Shown: positions 9,132 to 18,703, counted from the stretch's first letter. The stretch is DNA of 64,000 bases from CAWCUK01 sp963798775 (GCA_963798775.1 CAWCUK010000003.1:248001-312000); one strand, 5' to 3'. Notes: generated by a model from the letters alone, not told the origin. Numbers and translations: made by a program.

Positions 9132-10610
9132 ATGAGCAAAAATAAAATAATTGAGAAGTTTAGGAAATATCATTTTGAATTTAAGCATTTAACAATAATC
9201 TTTATTGTTCTTCTTTCATTTCAGGTAATAGTTTCCTTTATAAACAAAACATCAATAAGAAATCTTCTCGGAAATACACAGGAATGGTACCAAAAAGATT
9301 CGGCTGAAAAACTTGCTAATTTAACCACAACTTCGCTTGAATTAATTCTTGAACCTTTAAACCGGAAAGAAAAATTAAGCGAAGACGAAGAGCGCAGAAT
9401 TATTGAATCATTTAATATTATTTTTAGTCAGCAAATACTTCAGCATAATATAGACGATATCTGTATTTTAGTAGAGCGAAATAAGAAAACATACGCGATA
9501 GATGAGGGAAAACAGCTATACAATTTTCTTTTTAAACCAGATCTGATGCCGGATAATTCGGAAAATAAACATAAAAATGCCGTTAAACTTTATAACCAAT
9601 ATAAAACTGAACTTATTGCAAAAGAGCAGATAAAAAGTGTAACAACACAGGAAAAAACTTTCAATACTTTTGTTCCTTTTGTTTTAAGAGGCGAATATAA
9701 AGGCGCGGTTTATATTAAAAATACTCCCGATTTTTCATTTATTACCGGACAAATAATTTCAAATTATGATGAAACTTCTCTCATTTATCTTTCCCTAATT
9801 TCTTTGGGACTTCTTTCGATGTATTTCGTTTCATCGTACACCGTACGTGAAAGGGATGAGGCACAAAAACAACTATTTCTTGAGCATGAACTTTCTCTTA
9901 AAAAACAAATTACTTATGAGAAAGAATTGGTTTTTACTAAACGAATTTATCATACACACCACAAAGCCGAAAAAGTAATGGGTTTTATAAAAGGTGATTT
10001 GGCACTTCTTTCTCCCGAAAATATAAATGAAGTGAAATACCGCGTAAATAAATACGCTAATTTTATATCAAGAATTATTTACGATATGAAATGGTATGAG
10101 CCGCCGGTGCAGACTATTAGAAATCCCATTTTTAATACCGACGTTAACGATGTAATTCAGTTTATGGTCAATCATATATTTCTGCGTTCGCATAAAAAAA
10201 GTTCAACTTTTGAGGTTGAGCTAAACCTGGCCGAATCTCTTCCGCGGCTGTGTGTAAATGAATTTGTAGTTTGGGAAATATTAGAGCCGATAATCCAAAA
10301 CAGTATTGATCATTCGGAAAAGCAAAATATTTTAATTAAAATATGTACCGAATATCATGAAGAAAAAAATCATACACATATTAAAATTAGGGATAATGGA
10401 AGAGGAATTTCGCCGGAACTATTACAAACTAATGGTTACGGCATAAAAAAAATTTTTGAAGAAAATGTTACAACTAAACAAACTACTATAAGAAATACCG
10501 GCTACGGTTGTTATATTGCGTACGAAATTTCAAAAAGATGCGGATGGAAATTAGATGTGAATAATTTGACCGAAGGCGGATGTGAATTTTTTATAGCGAT
10601 ATCAAATTAA
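9132..10610 (+). CDS. Membrane sensor histidine kinase with atypical H-box
   Basis: This 492-residue kinase has a transmembrane helix at about 19-37, an extracytoplasmic domain of about 175 residues, a second helix at about 215-237, a short linker and a kinase core. The presumed phospho-accepting region is IYHTHHKAEKVMGF (His274, His276, His277) instead of the usual HE-R-P motif. The ATPase domain keeps the N-box (EPIIQNSIDHS), the G1 box DNGRGI and a glycine-rich NTGYGCYIA. The loop between the helices faces the same compartment as the preceding binding protein, which supports direct contact. The partner is the sigma-54 activator 35 bp downstream. Which His is used cannot be told from sequence. 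Confidence 0.87.
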   Translation: MSKNKIIEKFRKYHFEFKHLTIIFIVLLSFQVIVSFINKTSIRNLLGNTQEWYQKDSAEKLANLTTTSLELILEPLNRKEKLSEDEERRIIESFNIIFSQQILQHNIDDICILVERNKKTYAIDEGKQLYNFLFKPDLMPDNSENKHKNAVKLYNQYKTELIAKEQIKSVTTQEKTFNTFVPFVLRGEYKGAVYIKNTPDFSFITGQIISNYDETSLIYLSLISLGLLSMYFVSSYTVRERDEAQKQLFLEHELSLKKQITYEKELVFTKRIYHTHHKAEKVMGFIKGDLALLSPENINEVKYRVNKYANFISRIIYDMKWYEPPVQTIRNPIFNTDVNDVIQFMVNHIFLRSHKKSSTFEVELNLAESLPRLCVNEFVVWEILEPIIQNSIDHSEKQNILIKICTEYHEEKNHTHIKIRDNGRGISPELLQTNGYGIKKIFEENVTTKQTTIRNTGYGCYIAYEISKRCGWKLDVNNLTEGGCEFFIAISN

Positions 10611-10645
10611 GATTTTTGTTAATAATACTTAATAAAAGGTGTTAA

Positions 10646-12100
10646 ATGTTTCCTGCTAATGTTATTGAAGTTCTTTTAATTGAAGATGAAGATTATGATG
10701 TTCAAAGAGTATTAAATACCATTAAGCCTTTTGAAGATAAAATAAATATTGCCGAAATTGTTTCCGACGGGAACGCGGCCTTAAGTTTATTGAAGGATAA
10801 AAAAATAAAATTTGATGTGGTAATAATGGATTTCCATTTAACCGGCGGTGTAATGGGAGAAGATTTAATTCAAAAAATTAAAGAAATAGATCCTACAATC
10901 CAAATTATAGTAATTACCAAAATGACTATAAATATTACCGATTATGATTTCGCAAACCGTTTAATTAAGGCGGGAGCGTTCTGGTACTGTACAAAATATC
11001 CCGGTGATATCGAAGATTATATTTATCAACCGACCGATTTTGTTATGAGTATTTTTAACGCTAATCAAAAATGCAAGCTAGAACGGGAATGGACTAAGTC
11101 AAATCAAAAATTAATAAAAAATGTTGAAAATATTCTCGAGCAAAAAAAAATAATAGGCGAATCGCCTTTAATGCTGAAATTAAAAGATGACATAAATAAA
11201 TATTCGAAAAGCGATGTAAACATTCTGATCAGCGGCTCATCGGGAACGGGTAAAGAACTTGTCGCGAATAATATTCACTATAACAGCAGCAGAAAATTTG
11301 AAAATTTTATAATAATTAATTGCGGAAGTCTTCCGCATGATTTGGTTGAGAGTGAACTTTTCGGTTATGAAAAAGGCGCTTTTACCGGTGCTAATAAACG
11401 TAAACAAGGACTTTTTGAACTTGCGCATAACGGAACGGTTTTTCTTGATGAAATAACCGAACTGCCTCTGCCGGCGCAAGTAAAGCTTCTTCGTGTAATA
11501 CAGGAAGGGGAAATTGATAAAATAGGCAGAACGGAAAAATTAAAAGTAGATATAAGAATTATTGCCGCCACAAATAGAAATATCGCGGAAGAAGTAAAAG
11601 CGAAAAGATTCCGTGAAGATTTATTTTATCGGCTTAATGTAATTTATCTTCAAGTGCCGGATTTGAAAAATAGAAAAACCGATATTCCGATTCTTGTTGA
11701 TCATTTTATGAGCCAGATCAGTTTTAAAATGGGAAAAGAAAAACCGACAATTGATTCTGAAGCTATGGAAATTTTAAATAATTATTCTTGGCCGGGAAAT
11801 GTCCGCGAACTTAAAAATGTAGTTCAGCGCCTGCTTTTTATTGATGAACATGAAATAAATCCTTTAATGGTAAAAAGTTCATTAAGCATCTTTCAGCCGG
11901 ATGAGAAAAGCGGAACTGATTCTTTAGAATCTTTATTTGAAGAAAACCCTGTAACACTTGCTCAAATGGAAAAAATGATTCGTGAGAAATATTTACTATA
12001 TGTGAGAAATAATTCATCTACCGATACTGAAGCCGCGGGTAAACTTGGACTAGCTCCCTCAAATTATTACAGAATGGCAAAAGGTTTAGGGCTGAAATAA
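10646..12100 (+). CDS. NtrC-type sigma-54-dependent response regulator
   Basis: This 484-residue protein has three domains. The receiver (1-140) has phospho-acceptor Asp62 in VVIMDFHL. The AAA+ domain (about 155-395) has Walker A GSSGTGKE, the sigma-54 contact loop GAFTGA, Walker B GTVFLDEI and the WPGNVREL motif. A Fis-type helix-turn-helix (about 440-484) ends the protein. An intact GAFTGA means it should act with RpoN. AAGGTG precedes the ATG. It is the last gene of the sensor trio and lies directly upstream of two palindrome-plus-(-24/-12) regions. It therefore probably switches on the glucan genes when the kinase is activated. Confidence 0.95.
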   Translation: MFPANVIEVLLIEDEDYDVQRVLNTIKPFEDKINIAEIVSDGNAALSLLKDKKIKFDVVIMDFHLTGGVMGEDLIQKIKEIDPTIQIIVITKMTINITDYDFANRLIKAGAFWYCTKYPGDIEDYIYQPTDFVMSIFNANQKCKLEREWTKSNQKLIKNVENILEQKKIIGESPLMLKLKDDINKYSKSDVNILISGSSGTGKELVANNIHYNSSRKFENFIIINCGSLPHDLVESELFGYEKGAFTGANKRKQGLFELAHNGTVFLDEITELPLPAQVKLLRVIQEGEIDKIGRTEKLKVDIRIIAATNRNIAEEVKAKRFREDLFYRLNVIYLQVPDLKNRKTDIPILVDHFMSQISFKMGKEKPTIDSEAMEILNNYSWPGNVRELKNVVQRLLFIDEHEINPLMVKSSLSIFQPDEKSGTDSLESLFEENPVTLAQMEKMIREKYLLYVRNNSSTDTEAAGKLGLAPSNYYRMAKGLGLK

Positions 12101-12125
12101 AACCGCCTAATTTCTTATTTATCCA

Positions 12126-12148
12126 TTTGATAACCCGGAATTATCAAA
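12126..12148. promoter_or_regulatory. Palindrome TGATAA-N7-TTATCA, candidate enhancer site 1
   Basis: A perfect 8-bp inverted repeat (TTTGATAA / TTATCAAA) with a 7-bp spacer lies 26 bp after the activator stop. Its centre (12137) is 82 bp upstream of the GG of a -24-like element. The same core and spacer recur at 14322. No T-tract follows, so it is a poor terminator. NtrC-type activators bind such palindromes about 100 bp upstream of the start site; the link to this regulator is inferred. Confidence 0.5.
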
Positions 12149-12217
12149 AAGATAAAATCTCTTAAAAATCTTAATATTAAAATCTCTCCAAACCTTTATA
12201 CTTTAAATAATAACTTA

Positions 12218-12233
12218 TGGTCTAATTCTTGAA
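12218..12233 (+). promoter_or_regulatory. Possible sigma-54 (-24/-12) promoter of the GH5-CBM6 gene
   Basis: TGG-N8-TTGAA matches the key TGG and TTG positions of the sigma-54 consensus at the required 12-bp G-to-G spacing. Apart from the bases at the start codon, it holds the only GG in the roughly 150 bp between the palindrome and the gene. The invariant C of the -12 GC is replaced by A, so the match is weak on its own. Confidence 0.35.
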
Positions 12234-12308
12234 TATTTATTCTGAAATAAGTTGTAAATATCAGCTTTTAAGAATTATCAGCCAAATAATTGAGAATTAA
12301 GGTAAAGA

Positions 12309-14306
12309 ATGAAGAAAAATTTTACTGTTTTATATTCAATTTTAATAATATTATCAATTCTAATTTTTACTTCCGGCCGCTCTTCGGCGCAGGGATTTTT
12401 AAAAGCTTCCGGTAAAAAAATTGTAAACGGAAATAATCAAGAAGTATATCTAAAGGGAATCGGACTCGGCGGTTGGCTCTTGCATGAAGGTTATATGCTG
12501 CAAATGTCGAGTTTTGCAAATGCCGCGCATGAAATAAGACAAAAAATTGTAGATCTTATAGGTGCGTCAAATGCGCAAGAATTTTACAAACTTTATTATG
12601 AAAATTATGTAACAAAAGCTGATATAGATAAAATTAAAAGCTGGGGTTTTAATTCCATCCGTCTGCCGATGCACTATAAATTATTAAGTCCGCAATCGGG
12701 GGTATATTCGGAAGCAGGATTTGCTACAATTGATTCTCTGCTAAACTGGTGCGAGCAAAACCAAATTTATTTAATTTTAGATCTGCACGCTGCACCCGGC
12801 GGGCAAAGTGATGAACCTATAAGTGATTATGATTCTAATTATCCATCGCTATGGGAAGATGATGCAAATAAAGCACATACCATAGAACTCTGGAAAAAAA
12901 TAGCGGAAAGATACGCGGATAAAGAATGGATCGGCGGGTATGATTTAATAAATGAACCTAAATGGAGCCTTCCTAACAATAACCAGGCGCTTAGAGAATT
13001 ATATATAAATATTACAAATGCGATAAGAACTGTAGATAAAAATCATATTCTTTTTGTTGAGGGTAACTGGTTTGCAAATGATTTTACAGGACTGACGCCC
13101 CCATGGGATGGCAATATGGCCTATAGTTTTCATAAGTATTGGAATGAAAATAATAACTCCTCAATTCAAAGTTATCTGAATATCAGAAATACTTATAATG
13201 TACCTTTGTGGCTCGGAGAAACCGGGGAAAATTCTAACGCATGGTTTGTAGATTGCGTAGAATTAATGAAAAAGAACAATATAGGATGGGCTTGGTGGCC
13301 GCACAAAAAAATTGACGCGATTGCCGGTCCTTTAAGCGCGGTAAGAAGTGCTGATTATGATAAATTATTAAACTACTGGAAGAATGGGGGAACTAAACCT
13401 TCAGTTGATTTTGCCGCGAATGCACTGTTTGAACAAGCTAAGAATTTAGCGTTGTCAAAATGTATTGAACATAAAGACGTAATTGACGCGTTATTCAGAC
13501 AGCCGGATAATCCGACTGTTTTGCCTTTTGCGGAAAATGAAATTCCGGGAGTAATTTTTGCCGCCGATTATGATTTGGGAGATCAATCTGTAGCGTATAA
13601 AGATAATGATTATCAAAATACCGGTTCCGGCGATTATAATTCAGGGTACAGTTATAGAAATGATGGAGTTGATATTGAAAAATGCAGTGATTTATATTCT
13701 AACGGTTTTGACGTTGGCTGGATAAATGCCGGCGAATGGCTTAGATATACAGTCACTGTAAAACAAACCGGAAACTATAAAATAAATATTAGATACACAG
13801 CAACGGGGACGGGTAAAATTATGCTAAAAATGAACGGAGCGGATATTTCCGGATTCGTAGATCTTCCCTCAACCGGCGGCTGGCAAAATTGGGAGACAAT
13901 TACACTTCCTGCTGTTCAATTAACTTCCGGATCGCACAATTTTTCAGTTTTCTTTTTCTCTGACGGATTTAATCTGAATTTTGTTGAATTCTATAAAGAT
14001 CCAACAGCCGTTAATAAAGAAGAAAATGTTGTTAAAACATTCCTGGTTTACCAGAATTATCCCAACCCGTTTAATCCTTCTACAAAAATAAAATTTGAAA
14101 TTCCAAAAGCGGGAAATGTTGAAGTTAAAGTATATACTCTTTTAGGAAATGAAATTGCGACTTTAATAAAAGAATACCGAAATGAGGGCGTTTATGAAGT
14201 TCCTTTTAACTCAGTGGATTTTAATCTTTCCAGCGGAGTTTACTTTTACAGAGTTTTTCTTAATGGGATTTCCTCCAAACTCATGAAGGCTGTTCTTCTT
14301 AAATAA
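12309..14306 (+). CDS. Secreted GH5 glucanase with CBM6 and T9SS sorting domain
   Basis: This is a 665-residue extracellular beta-glucanase. A signal peptide ends near residue 27 (SSAQG). The GH5 domain spans about 30-385, with acid/base Glu216 (YDLINEP) and nucleophile Glu304 (WLGETGEN). A CBM6 module (about 410-555, with GEWLRYTV and the NLNFVEF end) binds glucan chains. The C-terminal 85 residues begin with YQNYPNPFNPSTKIKF, the T9SS sorting domain that sends proteins to the cell surface. It is the first gene after the regulator and has its own palindrome and possible sigma-54 promoter. It is a paralogue of the periplasmic-type GH5 at 1938. Confidence 0.94.
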   Translation: MKKNFTVLYSILIILSILIFTSGRSSAQGFLKASGKKIVNGNNQEVYLKGIGLGGWLLHEGYMLQMSSFANAAHEIRQKIVDLIGASNAQEFYKLYYENYVTKADIDKIKSWGFNSIRLPMHYKLLSPQSGVYSEAGFATIDSLLNWCEQNQIYLILDLHAAPGGQSDEPISDYDSNYPSLWEDDANKAHTIELWKKIAERYADKEWIGGYDLINEPKWSLPNNNQALRELYINITNAIRTVDKNHILFVEGNWFANDFTGLTPPWDGNMAYSFHKYWNENNNSSIQSYLNIRNTYNVPLWLGETGENSNAWFVDCVELMKKNNIGWAWWPHKKIDAIAGPLSAVRSADYDKLLNYWKNGGTKPSVDFAANALFEQAKNLALSKCIEHKDVIDALFRQPDNPTVLPFAENEIPGVIFAADYDLGDQSVAYKDNDYQNTGSGDYNSGYSYRNDGVDIEKCSDLYSNGFDVGWINAGEWLRYTVTVKQTGNYKINIRYTATGTGKIMLKMNGADISGFVDLPSTGGWQNWETITLPAVQLTSGSHNFSVFFFSDGFNLNFVEFYKDPTAVNKEENVVKTFLVYQNYPNPFNPSTKIKFEIPKAGNVEVKVYTLLGNEIATLIKEYRNEGVYEVPFNSVDFNLSSGVYFYRVFLNGISSKLMKAVLLK

Positions 14307-14321
14307 CGGCTTTTATTAGAA

Positions 14322-14340
14322 TGATAAGAGGGTTTTATCA
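14322..14340. promoter_or_regulatory. Palindrome TGATAA-N7-TTATCA, candidate enhancer site 2
   Basis: This repeats the core and the 7-bp spacer of the site at 12128. Its centre (14331) is 93 bp upstream of the GG of the next -24-like element. That is 11 bp, about one helical turn, more than at the first site. It starts 16 bp after the preceding stop codon; a weak AT-rich hairpin terminator is the alternative, but no T-tract follows. Confidence 0.5.
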
Positions 14341-14421
14341 ATTTAATAAATTTTGAGTTTAGTGAATAAGTATACCTTCGGCAAAAAAACAGTTAAACAA
14401 AAGCTGCGGCAATATTAATAT

Positions 14422-14437
14422 TTGGCATTATTTGTGA
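14422..14437 (+). promoter_or_regulatory. Possible sigma-54 (-24/-12) promoter of the SSS symporter gene
   Basis: TTGGCA-N8-TGA matches the full -24 element TTGGCA and has G at the required 12-bp distance, but the -12 GC reads GA. Predicted start would leave a leader of only about 18 nt before the GTG. It shares T-TGG--T-ATT--TGA with the candidate at 12218. Confidence 0.35.
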
Positions 14438-14465
14438 GTTACTAAAAAAAAATTATGGAAATATA

Positions 14466-16088
14466 GTGTTAACAGGGTTTTCATTTATTGATAGTTTAAT
14501 ACTGTTTGTTTATTTCATTTTTATCGTCAGCCTTGGATTTTATTACTCCGGGAAGAAGGATAAATCTTATTCCGATTATTTTCTTGCTGGAAGAAAATCC
14601 GGCTGGATTACAGTCGGGCTATCAATTTTCGCTGCGAATATTTCCAGTGAACACTTTATCGGTTTAGCGGGTTCCGGTGCTTCAAGAGGGTTGGCTGTTG
14701 GGCAATTTGAATTAATGGCTATCTTTATCCTGGTTATACTAGGGTGGCTTTTAGCTCCCATTTATATAAAATCGGGTGTGGTTACTATGCCTGAATTTCT
14801 TGAAAAAAGGTTTGACCGCAGGAATAGAAGATTCTTTACAACCCTTTCAATTACAATTTATCTCTTTACTAAAATTACCGTCAGCCTATTTGCCGGTGGA
14901 ATTCTTTTTTATAAAATTTTTGGAATCGGTATTTATACTTCTGCAATTTTAATAGTGTTAGTTACTGGCTTATATACGGTTATAGGCGGAGCAACCGCGG
15001 TTATAAAAACAAATGTTTTTCAAGCCGCTATGTTAATTATAGGCGCAGTAATATTAACAATATTCGGTTTAAAGGAAGTCGGCGGTTTTACCGGGTTACA
15101 GGCGAAGCTTCCTGCGGATTTTTTTAATATGTTCAAACCCATTTCTGACCCGGATTATCCATGGACGGGAATTGTTTTCGGCGCACCTATTTTGGCCTTT
15201 TGGTATTGGTGCGCGGATCAATATATAGTGCAGAATGTTTTAACTTCTAAATCGATAAACGATGCCAGAAGAGGAAGCCTTTTAGCCGCGCTTTTAAAAA
15301 TAATCCCTATTTTTATTCTAGTTTTACCGGGTCTTATTGCCGCGGCCTTATTTCCCGAAATAAACGGAGACGAAGCTTATCCTATTTTACTGGCTAGTAA
15401 TATTCTTCCGATGGGATTAAAAGGTGTTGTACTTGCCGGACTTTTAGCTGCCGTAATGTCTTCACTTGCCAGTGTTTTTAATGTTACAGCAACTTTATTT
15501 ACCAATGATATTTATAAACCTAAACATCCGGATGCTTCCGAAAGAGAACTGGTTTTAATCGGAAGGCTTGCAACTACAGTAACTGTAGTAACCGCTATTA
15601 TTTGCGTTCCGCTCGTTAAACTGATCAGTTCTCAAGTTTATTTGTTTTTACAAGGAATACAAGCTTATATTTCCCCCCCTATAGTTGCCGTTTTCATCTT
15701 CGGTTTAGTTATGAAAAAAGCTACGGCCAAAGGTGCTTATTATACATTAATTATCGGCGAACTAATCGGCATTTCCCGTTTAGTTATTGAGCTTTTGATA
15801 AATGGGGGTATTATTAGTAATTCAATTCTCTCGTACTATATCGGAATTAACTATCTCCATTTTGCAATTATACTTTTTGTAATAAGTTCTACCGTTTTAA
15901 TTGCTGTTAGTTTATTAGAAAAAGAGCAGGTAAAAGAAATAAAACTTGCTTATTCATTCGGAGATAGTTTAAGAGATTTAAAAGTAGATATACTCAATTT
16001 AAAATCAGTTAAGGGATACAAAACAAATTTATTTATTTCATTCTTCATATTCCTGATAATAATAGGAGTATGGACAGTATGGAATTAA
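14466..16088 (+). CDS. SSS-family sodium:sugar symporter
   Basis: This 540-residue solute:sodium symporter resembles the SGLT branch. It starts SLILFVYFIFIVSLGFYYSGKK and carries the signature FFLAGRKSGW-like segment (residues about 37-47), AANISSEHFIGLAGSGA (helix with the sodium site) and about 13-14 membrane helices. It should import glucose or a related sugar with sodium. The only usable start is GTG at 14466, because the ATG 11 bp upstream meets a stop after three codons. A palindrome and a -24-like element lie upstream. The CBM9-like gene follows after 56 bp without a terminator, so the two are probably cotranscribed. Confidence 0.92.
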   Translation: MLTGFSFIDSLILFVYFIFIVSLGFYYSGKKDKSYSDYFLAGRKSGWITVGLSIFAANISSEHFIGLAGSGASRGLAVGQFELMAIFILVILGWLLAPIYIKSGVVTMPEFLEKRFDRRNRRFFTTLSITIYLFTKITVSLFAGGILFYKIFGIGIYTSAILIVLVTGLYTVIGGATAVIKTNVFQAAMLIIGAVILTIFGLKEVGGFTGLQAKLPADFFNMFKPISDPDYPWTGIVFGAPILAFWYWCADQYIVQNVLTSKSINDARRGSLLAALLKIIPIFILVLPGLIAAALFPEINGDEAYPILLASNILPMGLKGVVLAGLLAAVMSSLASVFNVTATLFTNDIYKPKHPDASERELVLIGRLATTVTVVTAIICVPLVKLISSQVYLFLQGIQAYISPPIVAVFIFGLVMKKATAKGAYYTLIIGELIGISRLVIELLINGGIISNSILSYYIGINYLHFAIILFVISSTVLIAVSLLEKEQVKEIKLAYSFGDSLRDLKVDILNLKSVKGYKTNLFISFFIFLIIIGVWTVWN

Positions 16089-16144
16089 TATTATTTAAAT
16101 AATTAATTAACACCGCAACCAATAACAAAAAAAGGGAAATGATT

Positions 16145-18622
16145 ATGAAAAAAATCATGCTACCTGTTCTTTTAGCTCTATTTTCTTTTTCCTTTGTCTC
16201 TTTTGCTCAGCAGATCGAAAGCTTTGATGCAAGTACAACAGATTCACTCTGGCAAGTGAATTTTGAAACCGCACCAAGTGAAATGACTGTTAGTGACAAT
16301 ACAACTGACAAAGTAGAGGGAGATGCTTCTCTTTATGTTAATGCAAAAATTGGCGCATTACATGAATGGGGAAGTTTTGCTCAATATATTTATAGATTAC
16401 CTGATGACGCAGCTCCGCTTGATTGGAGTATCAGTGACTCTTTAAGTATATGGATAAAAGTTTTAAAAGCTCCCGCTCATCCTGAATATATGGTTTTTAG
16501 GATTCAAATAGCAGATCAACCTACTCCTGATGATCCCATTGAACAATATATTTATGAGAATTTAACTGTTCTCGATAATGTTCATGATTGGATTGAGCTA
16601 AAAATTCCTTTAACAGAAATTGAATCAGACGGTTCTTATATACCTGACAGTACAGGTTTTGTTATTTCTCCTTCTAGCTGGGGCGGATTTACTTATAACG
16701 ATCATAAGTTAAATCTAAATAAAATTGTTCAATTCCAATTAGGAATTATTACATCCGGTTACACTGCCGGTGTTAATATACCTGCTGATTCTCTTGAAAT
16801 CGCTTTCGATAATTTCCAGAGAACCGGTGTAAAAGCAATCCCGGCAATTTTATTTAACGGTATGGAATTTTCTCAGAATATGTCTGCTTTTACTTGGGGA
16901 CAATCTTCGTTTGAAGTTGTTACAGGCGCAGGCGCTACTCCTAATACAAATGCCGCTAAATGGACTATGGGAGATGAATGGGCTAACGGCTGGACAGGTG
17001 TTGGGTTTAATATTGACCCTGCATTTAATTTAGGCGGAGCATGGGACAAAGATAGCTTACAATTTAAATTAAAAGCTGAAGACGGAGTAGACACTTTAAG
17101 AGTTCAATTTGAAGATGGAACAGCTAAAGTCGGTTATGTTTTTAAACCAATTGCCGATAATCAATGGCATACTTATAAATTTGCCCTTAAAGATTTTGTT
17201 TACCAGGAAAACACTACTGACTTTAATCCTTTTAATGTAACTGTTTTCCAGATTATGGCGGAAGCCACCGGTGTTGCCGGAAAGGTAGTTTATATTGATG
17301 ATATGTGGACTGGCAATCCAATATTTGATGTAGTTCCTCCTGTTGCTGTTACCGGTGTTTCAGCTACTAACGGTACTTATGATAATTTAATTACCTGGAC
17401 TGATGTTCCCGGCGAAGACGGTGAACTTTATAACATTTATTACAGTAAATCTCCTATTACTGATATTACTGCTCCCGGTGTAGAAGTTGTAAAAACCAAT
17501 GTAGCGGAAGGTGTTCAAATTGTTGATCACTTACTATTCGCTCCTAAAAATGATCAGGATGTTACTTATTATTATGCGGTAGTTGCCAAAGATGCTTCTA
17601 GTAATATTGGTGCTGTTGGTGAAAATAGCGCTCCTATTACAAATACCGCCAAGGGTGTAACTGTTATAAATCCAACGGCCCCTACAGGTTTTGCGGCTGA
17701 CGGTGATTTAGCTGATTGGGCCGGAATTGCTCCTTTCAGAATGTTCCCTTCAGACGGCAGCGGTACAATTGTAACAAATCAGAAAATTGATGGCGATGCC
17801 GATCTTTCTGTTAATGCTTATGTAGCTGTTGATAATGATTATCTCTATGTAGCATTTGATGTAGAAGATGATGTTGTAAGTATTGATACAACGCAAACAT
17901 CTTATTTAATTGATTCACCTGATTTATATATCGCTTTATATAACTGGCATGGCGCTACTCATACTTCATATAAATCCGGCGACTTCCATTTAAGATTCGG
18001 ATATAACGCTGTAATAGTAGATAATTTTGGCAGCGCTAGAATGTTAGAACAAGGCGACGCTAATTATTATTGGGAAAAGAAATTCCCAACCGGATATGTT
18101 GTAGAAGCAAAAATTCCATTCTCTAAATTTGCTGAAATCGGAAGTACTGAATTATTTCAGCCCAAAGTAGGTATGAGAATTCCTATCGATTTCTCGGTTA
18201 ACGATAATGATACAGAAAATAGTGACGCGAGAGAAGGTATTTTAACTTATTCTCCTGATAATCAAGATCAATCTTATGGTGATTTCTCAAGATGGTTATA
18301 TACATGGATCGGTGACCAATGGACTGTTGGTGTAAAAGATCAAGTTAAAAATAATGTTTACACTTATGATCTAGCACAGAACTATCCTAACCCATTCAAC
18401 CCAACTACAAATATTGTTTATAATATTGAAAAGGCGGGAATGGTAACATTAAAGATATATGATATGTTAGGACGCGAGGTTGCTACACTTATAAATGAAG
18501 CACAGTCAGCAGGTTCTCACACTGTTCAATTTAATGCGTCAAAATTAGCCAGCGGTGTTTATATGTATAAAATAAATGCCGGTGCGTTTAGCAGTGTTAA
18601 GAAAATGATGTTAATAAAATAA
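16145..18622 (+). CDS. CBM9-like multidomain surface protein with T9SS sorting domain
   Basis: This 825-residue secreted protein has no catalytic motif that I recognise. A signal peptide (ending SFAQQ) is followed by two beta-sandwich segments resembling carbohydrate-binding modules (about 25-230 and 235-395), an FnIII-like segment (about 400-495), a CBM9-like domain (about 510-690, with ADLSVNAYVAVDNDYLYVAFDVEDD) and a sorting domain starting AQNYPNPFNPTTNIVY. It probably captures glucan at the cell surface, filling a role like SusE/F. The start at 16145 is preferred over 16139 because AGGGA then sits 7 bp upstream. A strong terminator follows the stop. Confidence 0.85.
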   Translation: MKKIMLPVLLALFSFSFVSFAQQIESFDASTTDSLWQVNFETAPSEMTVSDNTTDKVEGDASLYVNAKIGALHEWGSFAQYIYRLPDDAAPLDWSISDSLSIWIKVLKAPAHPEYMVFRIQIADQPTPDDPIEQYIYENLTVLDNVHDWIELKIPLTEIESDGSYIPDSTGFVISPSSWGGFTYNDHKLNLNKIVQFQLGIITSGYTAGVNIPADSLEIAFDNFQRTGVKAIPAILFNGMEFSQNMSAFTWGQSSFEVVTGAGATPNTNAAKWTMGDEWANGWTGVGFNIDPAFNLGGAWDKDSLQFKLKAEDGVDTLRVQFEDGTAKVGYVFKPIADNQWHTYKFALKDFVYQENTTDFNPFNVTVFQIMAEATGVAGKVVYIDDMWTGNPIFDVVPPVAVTGVSATNGTYDNLITWTDVPGEDGELYNIYYSKSPITDITAPGVEVVKTNVAEGVQIVDHLLFAPKNDQDVTYYYAVVAKDASSNIGAVGENSAPITNTAKGVTVINPTAPTGFAADGDLADWAGIAPFRMFPSDGSGTIVTNQKIDGDADLSVNAYVAVDNDYLYVAFDVEDDVVSIDTTQTSYLIDSPDLYIALYNWHGATHTSYKSGDFHLRFGYNAVIVDNFGSARMLEQGDANYYWEKKFPTGYVVEAKIPFSKFAEIGSTELFQPKVGMRIPIDFSVNDNDTENSDAREGILTYSPDNQDQSYGDFSRWLYTWIGDQWTVGVKDQVKNNVYTYDLAQNYPNPFNPTTNIVYNIEKAGMVTLKIYDMLGREVATLINEAQSAGSHTVQFNASKLASGVYMYKINAGAFSSVKKMMLIK

Positions 18623-18628
18623 ATCTTT

Positions 18629-18657
18629 AAAGGGCTGGTTTTATGCCGGCCCTTTTT
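18629..18657 (+). terminator. Rho-independent terminator after the CBM9-like gene
   Basis: AAAGGGCTGG pairs with CCGGCCCTTT around a short TTTTATG loop and runs into five T residues. It separates the symporter-CBM9 transcript from the TonB receptor operon. Confidence 0.9.
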
Positions 18658-18703
18658 CAATTGAATCGTTTAGAAGTAAATAAAATATATTGGGAAAAAG
18701 GTT

